A stretch of 43,113 nucleotides of DNA from an uncultured Collinsella sp. Lineage in GTDB: Bacteria; Actinomycetota; Coriobacteriia; Coriobacteriales; Coriobacteriaceae. The stretch's first letter is position 1. The number at the start of each line of letters is the position of its first letter. This document shows, in pieces, positions 38,291-43,113 of this stretch. The DNA lies in NCBI GenBank assembly GCA_900552755.1, contig USAY01000003.1, forward strand, positions 1-43,113. Direction: 5' to 3'. A model generated the notes under the pieces. It ran no database searches. It was given only the letters and a program-made list of their open reading frames with translations, and was not told where the DNA came from. The position numbers and the translations under genes were made by a program.

Positions 38291-39529
38291 ATGACCGATA
38301 CCGCCGCAACCCGCCCCTACGGCGTGCTGGGCCGCGTGCTGGGCCACAGCTACACCCCGACCATCTACAAAGAGCTCGCAGGCCTGGAGTATGTGCGTTT
38401 TGAGCGTGAGCCCGAGGATCTTGAGGCTTTTATGACGGGCGACGAGTGGGAGGGCACCAACGTGACCATCCCCTACAAGCGCGCCGTCATGGAATACCTG
38501 GACGAGCTGAGTCCATTGGCCGAGCGTATGGGCAACGTCAACACCATCACGCGCCTGCCCGACGGCCGCCTGCGCGGCGACAACACCGACTACTTTGGTT
38601 TTCAGTGCCTGGTCGAGGAGCTGGGCGTTGAAGTGGCCGACAAGAAGGTCCTTGTGCTCGGCGCCACCGGTGGCGCGGGTACCACTGCCAGCATGGTGCT
38701 CGGCGACCTAGGCACCACCGTGGTGCCCGTGGGCCGCACGAGCGAGGTCAACTATGGCAACATCGCGCAGCAGTCCGACGCCGCCCTGCTCGTCAACTGC
38801 ACACCCGCCGGCATGTTCCCCCATTGCCCCGACGCGCCTTGCACGCTCGAAGGGCTCGATGCGCTCGAAGGCGTTATCGACATTGTCTACAACCCCGCCC
38901 GCACGGGACTCATGCTCGAGACCGAGCGCCGCGGCATCCCCTGCATCGGTGGCCTGCTGATGCTCGTGGCCCAAGCGGCACAGGCCGTCGAGCACTATAC
39001 CGGCCAAGTCACCCCGCGCAAGCGCATCTTAGACGTAACGGAGCGTCTGTCCCGCCGCGAACAAAACATCGCGCTGATCGGCATGCCGGGTTCGGGCAAG
39101 ACCCGCGTGGGCGAGCAGATCGCCCAGCTCACGGGCCGCGAGCACATCGACTTGGATCGCGCGCTCGAGGAGCGTCTGGGCATGCCCTGTGCCGACTTTA
39201 TCGTCGAGCGCGGCGAGGCGGCCTTCCGCGAACAGGAAACGGCGGCCTTGGCCGAAATTTCCAAGCGCAGCGGCCTGGTGCTCTCCACGGGAGGTGGCGT
39301 CGTCACGCGCGACGAGAACTATCCGCTGCTGCACCAGAACAGCCTGATCGTAATGCTCAACCGCAAGCTCGACGAGCTCGCCCACAAGGGTCGTCCCATC
39401 ACCGCCCGCGACGGCATCGATAAGTTAGCCGAACAGCGCATGCCCCGCTACCGCGCCTGGGCCGACTACATCATCGACTCACGCGACTGCGCCGCCAACA
39501 CCGCCCGTGCCCTCCTCGACACCCTTTAA
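38291..39529 (+). CDS. aroE-aroK: Fused shikimate dehydrogenase - shikimate kinase
   Basis: This 412-aa fusion performs two consecutive steps. Residues about 1-245 are shikimate dehydrogenase: LGHSYTPTIYKELAG, EGTNVTIPYKRAVMEYLDEL (catalytic Lys), GNVNTITR, LRGDNTDYFGF and a Rossmann GATGGAGTTASMVLGDLG. Residues about 255-412 are shikimate kinase: IALIGMPGSGKTRVGEQIAQ (Walker A), HIDLDRALEERLGM, ERGEAAFREQETAALAEISK, LSTGGGVVTRDENY and HKGRPITARDG (lid). Both active sites look complete. It starts at the base after the pheA stop. Confidence 0.95.
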   Translation: MTDTAATRPYGVLGRVLGHSYTPTIYKELAGLEYVRFEREPEDLEAFMTGDEWEGTNVTIPYKRAVMEYLDELSPLAERMGNVNTITRLPDGRLRGDNTDYFGFQCLVEELGVEVADKKVLVLGATGGAGTTASMVLGDLGTTVVPVGRTSEVNYGNIAQQSDAALLVNCTPAGMFPHCPDAPCTLEGLDALEGVIDIVYNPARTGLMLETERRGIPCIGGLLMLVAQAAQAVEHYTGQVTPRKRILDVTERLSRREQNIALIGMPGSGKTRVGEQIAQLTGREHIDLDRALEERLGMPCADFIVERGEAAFREQETAALAEISKRSGLVLSTGGGVVTRDENYPLLHQNSLIVMLNRKLDELAHKGRPITARDGIDKLAEQRMPRYRAWADYIIDSRDCAANTARALLDTL

Positions 39530-39568
39530 AACCTACCAAAAAGGGACAGGTTTATTTTGGCAGGTTTT
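39528..39568. repeat. Inverted repeat (REP-like) after aroE-aroK
   Basis: AAAACCTACCAAAA (39528-39541) and TTTTGGCAGGTTTT (39555-39568) pair in 13 of 14 positions around AGGGACAGGTTTA. It begins inside the aroE-aroK stop region and could be an operon-internal terminator. I believe this type of AGGGACAGGTTT-containing hairpin is dispersed in Collinsella genomes, but cannot check this here. Confidence 0.55.
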
Positions 39569-39630
39569 ATCTGGGCAAACGTCAAACCCCAAGGCCCGCA
39601 GCACACTGCGCAACCACAAAGGAAGCAACC

Positions 39631-40068
39631 ATGAAAGCACTCGTCATCAACGGCCCCAACCTCAACATGCTCGGCATCCGCGAGCCGGGCATCTACGGCA
39701 GCGACAACTACGACCGCTTGGTGCAGATCTGCAAGGAAACAGGCGCCGCACAGGGCTTTGACGAGGTCGAGGTCTTCCAGTCCAACCACGAGGGCAGCAT
39801 CGTCGACAAGATCCAGGAGGCCTACGGCAAGGTCGACGGCATCGTCATCAACCCGGCGGCCTACACACACACGAGCGTGGCGATCCTGGACGCCCTCAAG
39901 GCCGTCGCCATCCCCGCCGTCGAGGTCCACATCAGCGCCGTCGAGACGCGCGAGGACTTCCGCCAGGTGAGCTACGCACGCCTAGCCTGCTTCGCCACCA
40001 TTACGGGCGAAGGCCTGCAAGGCTACGCCCACGCGCTGGAGCTGCTGAGGGAACGACTCGAAAAGTAG
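39631..40068 (+). CDS. aroQ: 3-dehydroquinate dehydratase, type II
   Basis: This 145-aa enzyme dehydrates 3-dehydroquinate. It has the type II motifs INGPNLNMLGIREPGIYGSD (catalytic Tyr in IYG), VFQSNHEGSIVDKIQEAYGK, IVINPAAYTHTSVAILDALK, VEVHISAVETREDFRQVSYA, and a C-terminal helix GYAHALELLRERLEK. An AAAGGAAG precedes the ATG. Its last 36 bp occur again at 41679-41714, where they encode GYAHALELLRERLLH-stop. This indicates that the tail of the gene was duplicated when the following cassette was inserted. Confidence 0.96.
   Translation: MKALVINGPNLNMLGIREPGIYGSDNYDRLVQICKETGAAQGFDEVEVFQSNHEGSIVDKIQEAYGKVDGIVINPAAYTHTSVAILDALKAVAIPAVEVHISAVETREDFRQVSYARLACFATITGEGLQGYAHALELLRERLEK
40021..40056. 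repeat. Direct repeat, left copy (aroQ 3' end)
   Basis: 36 bp of the aroQ end that recur at 41679-41714 with 33 identical positions, the differences being mostly third-base. The two copies bracket the DUF4869/ATPase pair like the two sides of an insertion. Confidence 0.85.
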
Positions 40069-40102
40069 TCTCGCGCGCAAATCCATCAACCCCGATTCGC
40101 AC

Positions 40103-40161
40103 GCCAGTAATGCCAGTGCCGCCAGCAGCAACCTCGCTACTGGCGGCACTTTATTACTGGC
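40103..40161. promoter_or_regulatory. Large inverted repeat in front of the DUF4869 gene
   Basis: GCCAGTAAT (40103-40111) pairs with ATTACTGGC (40153-40161), and AGTGCCGCCAG (40115-40125) with CTGGCGGCACT (40140-40150): 20 pairs with a 14-nt loop. It is followed at once by the -10-like TATAAT (40163-40168), 32 nt before the gene start. It may be an operator/autoregulation site, a terminator of aroQ or a recombination substrate. Confidence 0.7.
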
Positions 40162-40162
40162 A

Positions 40163-40168
40163 TATAAT
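40163..40168 (+). promoter_or_regulatory. -10 box (TATAAT) of the accessory cassette
   Basis: A perfect TATAAT two bases after the big inverted repeat. A -35 at the right distance would lie in the right arm of the hairpin (CTGGCG-like, poor match), so control may need an activator or the -10 acts with weak -35 contacts. Confidence 0.5.
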
Positions 40169-40199
40169 CGTTGCAGCCACACAACGTCTGGAGACTCGC

Positions 40200-40649
40200 A
40201 TGCTAAGCATCCATCTGGGAGATTACCCCGGTTCCATCTACGATACCGAGACCTACTTTAGGAACTCATACTTGGACTCATGGTTCGAAGACCCTATGGC
40301 CGCACAGATCATTAAAAGCGTGGACGGATCAGAGCTCATCGGCCCCCACAACATCGTAAGCAAGCAGCTGGGCTCGATCACCCCACTCGAACTGTCCGGT
40401 GGCGTCAAGACGCTGCTGCTGGTGCGCAATCTCCCAAATATGGTGTTCAACGCATCTACCTGCGGAGACAACTGTGCCCGCTGGCTACTCAAGATCGGCA
40501 AAGAGCAGGATGTGCTGGTGACCTTATACCACATCATGAAGTTCCCTTGGAAGCGTTTTGAGATTCGCATCGATAACGACGGCCGCATCGTCAGGAACAT
40601 GCAGGAGTTCGTCGGTGCTACGAATGACTTTTTGGATGTTGATGAATAA
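40200..40649 (+). CDS. DUF4869-like protein (accessory cassette gene 1)
   Basis: This 149-aa protein starts MLSIHLGDYPGSIYDTETYF and continues RNSYLDSWFEDPMAAQIIKS, the style of DUF4869 proteins. It has a conserved-looking TPLELSGGVKTLLLVRNLPN and CGDNCARWLLKIGKEQDVLV, ending in RNMQEFVGATNDFLDVDE. DUF4869 genes often occur beside ATPase genes in accessory regions of gut bacteria; activity unknown. Its stop overlaps the ATPase start (TAATG), so the two proteins are probably made in fixed ratio. The base composition is visibly more AT-rich than aroQ and glf. Confidence 0.75.
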   Translation: MLSIHLGDYPGSIYDTETYFRNSYLDSWFEDPMAAQIIKSVDGSELIGPHNIVSKQLGSITPLELSGGVKTLLLVRNLPNMVFNASTCGDNCARWLLKIGKEQDVLVTLYHIMKFPWKRFEIRIDNDGRIVRNMQEFVGATNDFLDVDE

Positions 40650-41650
40650 TGAAGGGAACGCATACCGTTGTCGTAGAGCGTGCAAAGGTCAAATACACAC
40701 TCACGTTCAAGCGCAATATTTCCTTTATACGCGGCAACAGCGGCACGGGTAAAACGACGCTCATCTCGATGATTCGCGACTACAACGATCGTGGACCGGA
40801 GAGCGGCGTCACGCTCAGTTGTGACGTTCCCTGTGAAACGCTATCTGGCAGGCGTTGGGAACGCGAGCTTTCGATTATCGAGGACTCAATAATCTTTTTA
40901 GATGAGGGTAACGAATTTATCTACTCAAAAGACTTCGCAAAAGCCGTTAACGGGTCGTCCAACTATTTTGTCCTGATATCTCGCCGAGACGCCAGCGAAC
41001 TCCCCTACAGTGTCGACGAGATCCTAAAGCTGGTAAACACCACGAGTAAAACAATCAATGGCCGAAAGAGCGATAAACGCTTCTACTCGGTAACAAAACC
41101 GATATACAGCCACACGGCAAACATGCTTTACCAGGATCTAAATGTTGGATTCGAGGTACCCGACGCCGTAGTTGTCGAGGATAGCAAATCTGGCTATCAA
41201 TTCTACAACGCTCTTTGCAACCGACTCGGGATCCCCTGCTATACCGCCACCGGCGTTGCGAATCTAAAACGTACGATTCACGAATGTCCCGAGCAAAACA
41301 TCCTTGCTATTGGAGACGGAGCAGCATTTGGTCCCTACATCGAAAAGGTGCTCGGACAGCGCGTTTACAAGAACGTACGCTTGTTCCTCCCCGAATCATT
41401 CGAGTGGACACTCCTGCAATCTGGCCTCATTCCCAGTAACGATATCTTAAAAATCCTCGAGGATCCCTCAAGCTATATCGAAAGCCGCGACTACCTGAGC
41501 TGGGAGCGGTTTTTCACCGATGTGTTGATCAAATACTCGGCAGACACTCGCTACGCATACAGAAAGGCACGGCTCAACGAGCAGTACCTAAAGCCGCAGA
41601 CAATGAATGCCGTATCGAAAGTCTTGCCGGAGTGTTTGAAGACGAATTAG
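40649..41650 (+). CDS. P-loop ATPase with Toprim-like C-terminal part (cassette gene 2)
   Basis: This 333-aa protein starts MKGTHTVVVERAKVKYTLTF. Walker A is FIRGNSGTGKTTLISMIRDY (about 26-45) and Walker B is LSIIEDSIIFLDEGNEFIYS (about 70-90). A sensor-like YFVLISRRDASELPYS follows. The second half begins with PDAVVVEDSKSGYQFYNALC (about 170-190) and ILAIGDGAAFGPYIEKVLGQ (about 218-238), resembling the two acidic motifs of Toprim/OLD-type or DUF4435-type nucleases. The end has WERFFTDVLIKYSADTRYAY. ATPase plus Toprim-like nuclease recalls OLD, Gabija and PARIS defence proteins, but the layout here is shorter and the homology is not proven. Confidence 0.72.
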   Translation: MKGTHTVVVERAKVKYTLTFKRNISFIRGNSGTGKTTLISMIRDYNDRGPESGVTLSCDVPCETLSGRRWERELSIIEDSIIFLDEGNEFIYSKDFAKAVNGSSNYFVLISRRDASELPYSVDEILKLVNTTSKTINGRKSDKRFYSVTKPIYSHTANMLYQDLNVGFEVPDAVVVEDSKSGYQFYNALCNRLGIPCYTATGVANLKRTIHECPEQNILAIGDGAAFGPYIEKVLGQRVYKNVRLFLPESFEWTLLQSGLIPSNDILKILEDPSSYIESRDYLSWERFFTDVLIKYSADTRYAYRKARLNEQYLKPQTMNAVSKVLPECLKTN

Positions 41651-41678
41651 CAGATTCTTTAAATCATCTAGAAACCGG

Positions 41679-41714
41679 GGCTACGCACACGCGCTGGAGC
41701 TGCTGAGGGAGCGT
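41679..41714. repeat. Direct repeat, right copy (orphan aroQ tail)
   Basis: An orphan copy of the aroQ 3' end which, in frame, reads GYAHALELLRERLLH then TAA. It has no start and no upstream aroQ sequence. It is likely the original tail of aroQ, displaced when the cassette with its own replacement tail integrated. Confidence 0.85.
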
Positions 41715-41730
41715 CTGCTACACTAACCCC

Positions 41731-41750
41731 CCTGATACGAACACATCAGG
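41731..41750 (+). terminator. Weak terminator after the cassette
   Basis: CCTGAT-(8 nt)-ATCAGG followed by AATATTTGT gives a modest stem with an AT-rich tail. It would end transcription of aroQ in the ancestral arrangement, and of the cassette now, before glf. Confidence 0.5.
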
Positions 41751-41806
41751 AATATTTGTCCCTAAACTAAAGTAACTGTCCAATTGACATACAAAGGAGC
41801 ATATCC

Positions 41807-42931
41807 ATGTCCCAGTTCGATTACCTCGTCGTCGGTGCCGGCCTCTCGGGCGCCGTCTTTGCCAACGCCGCCAAGCGCGCCGGCAAGTCAGTCCTGGTCA
41901 TCGACCGCCGCGACCACATCGCCGGCAACATCTACACCGAGGACGTCGAGGGCATTCAGGTCCACTGCTACGGCGCGCACATCTTCCACACCTCCATGAG
42001 GGACGTCTGGGACTACGTCAACCGCTTCGCCGAGTTCAACAACTACGTCAACTCGCCGGTCGCCAACTTCCACGGCAACATGTACAACATGCCCTTCAAC
42101 ATGAACACCTTCGCCAAGATGTGGCCGGGCGTCGTCACGCCGGCGGACGCCAAGGCAAAGATCGCCGAGCAGGTGGCCGCCGAGAACATCGGCGAGCCGC
42201 AGAACCTCGAGGAGCAGGCGCTGTCGCTCGTCGGCCGCGACATCTTCGAGACGCTAGTGAAGGGCTACACCGAGAAGCAGTGGGGCCGTGATTGCAAGGA
42301 CCTGCCCGCGAGCATCATCAAGCGCCTCCCCTGCCGCTTCACCTACGACAACAACTACTTCAACGACCGCTACCAGGGCATACCCATGGGCGGCTACACC
42401 AAGATGGTCGCCAACATGCTCGAGGGCGTCGAGGTGCGCTGCGGCGTGGAGTACAAGGAGCTGGCCGCCGCCGAGCCCGACATCGCCGCCAAGACGATCT
42501 ACTGCGGCCCCATCGACGCGTTCTACGACTTCAAGCTGGGCACGCTCGAGTACCGCAGCCTGCGCTTCGAGACCGAAACGCTCGACGAGGCCGACCACCA
42601 GGGCGTGGCCGTGGTCAACTACACCGAGCGCGAGGTCCCCTACACCCGCATCATCGAGCACAAGCACTTTGAGTTCGGCACGCAGGAGAAGACCGTCATC
42701 ACGCGCGAGTACCCGGCGGACTGGAAGCCCGGCGACGAGCCCTACTACCCCATCAACGACGCCAAGAACGAGGCCCTGTACAGGCAGTACGAGGAGCTGG
42801 CGGCGCAGGAGGGCGACGTGGTCTTCGCCGGTCGCCTGGGCGGCTACAAGTACTACGACATGGACAAGGCCATCGCCGCCGCCTTCGAGCTCGTCCGCAA
42901 CGAGCTTGGCGTGGAACCCACGGAGGCGTAA
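41807..42931 (+). CDS. glf: UDP-galactopyranose mutase
   Basis: This 374-aa flavoenzyme converts UDP-galactopyranose to UDP-galactofuranose for cell-surface polysaccharides. FAD motif: YLVVGAGLSGAVFANAAKRA and VLVIDRRDHIAGNIY. Typical segments are VHCYGAHIFHTSMRDVWDYV, FNNYVNSPVANFHGNMYNMP, LVKGYTEKQWGRDCKDLPAS and IPMGGYTKMVANMLEGVEVR. The C-terminus has VFAGRLGGYKYYDMDKAIAA (active-site Arg region). ATG 41807 follows CAAAGGAGCATATCC. A promoter is likely in 41757-41790 (TTGTCC, 17 bp, TCCAAT), but weak. It is independent of the aromatic operon. Confidence 0.97.
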   Translation: MSQFDYLVVGAGLSGAVFANAAKRAGKSVLVIDRRDHIAGNIYTEDVEGIQVHCYGAHIFHTSMRDVWDYVNRFAEFNNYVNSPVANFHGNMYNMPFNMNTFAKMWPGVVTPADAKAKIAEQVAAENIGEPQNLEEQALSLVGRDIFETLVKGYTEKQWGRDCKDLPASIIKRLPCRFTYDNNYFNDRYQGIPMGGYTKMVANMLEGVEVRCGVEYKELAAAEPDIAAKTIYCGPIDAFYDFKLGTLEYRSLRFETETLDEADHQGVAVVNYTEREVPYTRIIEHKHFEFGTQEKTVITREYPADWKPGDEPYYPINDAKNEALYRQYEELAAQEGDVVFAGRLGGYKYYDMDKAIAAAFELVRNELGVEPTEA

Positions 42932-43081
42932 AGGACAAGAGACCCAAAGTCACTACTAAATGACTCTATAGACTGGCGAAGAGGTTACGATTTTACTAGT
43001 CTGCTTCTTCACTAAGAATGAAGCTTTATTTCAATTTGAAAAACAGCTATTTCTGCTCGGTAGCGCGCAGAGATGTGGTGT

Positions 43082-43113
43082 AAGAGGCGGGGCATGCCCC
43101 GCCTCTTCTCTTT
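43082..43113 (+). terminator. Strong intrinsic terminator after glf
   Basis: A perfect 26-bp palindrome centred on GCATGC (43082-43107), with arms AAGAGGCGGGGCA/TGCCCCGCCTCTT, followed by CTCTTT up to the window end. The 150 nt between glf and this hairpin (42932-43081) are AT-rich and show no gene. Confidence 0.85.

Noticed and set aside
40649..41650. Direct naming as PARIS (AriA/AriB) or OLD/Gabija
   Set aside because: Length, partner gene (DUF4869-like) and motif spacing do not match what I know of these systems; only a general ATPase plus Toprim-like resemblance is supported.
43082..43107. Perfect palindrome as an attachment or recombination site
   Set aside because: It is GC-rich, followed by a T-rich end and placed after glf, so a terminator explains it fully.

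Overview
The window looks like a chromosomal segment of a high-GC gut actinobacterium of the class Coriobacteriia, most like Collinsella. This is inferred from base composition, the fused and clustered aromatic-pathway genes and the style of the phage genes; no 16S gene is present. It contains most of a temperate siphophage (about 1-31.39 kb, left end outside the window) integrated at a tRNA-Arg gene, followed by host chromosome (about 31.4-43.1 kb).

Prophage. From right to left: a large serine integrase (+ strand) whose reading frame runs into the tRNA gene; a lysogeny switch with a small CI-like repressor (+), an unknown gene (+) and a Cro-like gene (-) around three identical-pattern operators; then one long leftward series of overlapping genes. 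The early part (28.9-17.4 kb) carries small HTH and zinc-ribbon proteins, a Holliday-junction-resolvase-like nuclease, DUF1351-like, ERF annealase, SSB, a replication initiator with what looks like the origin inside its own gene, HNH proteins, a YkgJ-type cysteine-cluster protein, a MazG-like pyrophosphatase and an array of small related proteins. The late part (17.2 kb to the left edge) follows the usual order: terminase small and large subunits, portal, MuF-type minor head protein with a toxin-like C-terminus, scaffold, major capsid, head fibre, connectors, major tail protein, frameshifted tail chaperones, tape measure, Dit, Tal, and baseplate or receptor-binding proteins. Lysis genes are not seen and probably lie left of the window. 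An HNH gene next to the terminase suggests cos packaging.

Host part. Right of the tRNA lies an aromatic amino-acid operon, aroF-tyrA-aroB-aroA-aroC-pheA-aroE/aroK(fused)-aroQ. It covers every step from PEP and erythrose-4-phosphate to chorismate, plus prephenate dehydrogenase and chorismate mutase/prephenate dehydratase. A terminator-like hairpin lies in its leader. After aroQ comes an AT-richer two-gene cassette (DUF4869-like protein and a P-loop ATPase with a Toprim-like tail). It is bracketed by two copies of the aroQ 3' end, which marks it as an inserted accessory module and a candidate defence system. The window ends with glf (UDP-galactopyranose mutase) and a strong terminator.

The points most worth following are the aroQ-flanked cassette, the MuF-toxin fusion with no visible immunity gene, the origin inside the initiator gene, the array of related small proteins with a vestigial copy, and the integrase/tRNA overlap.
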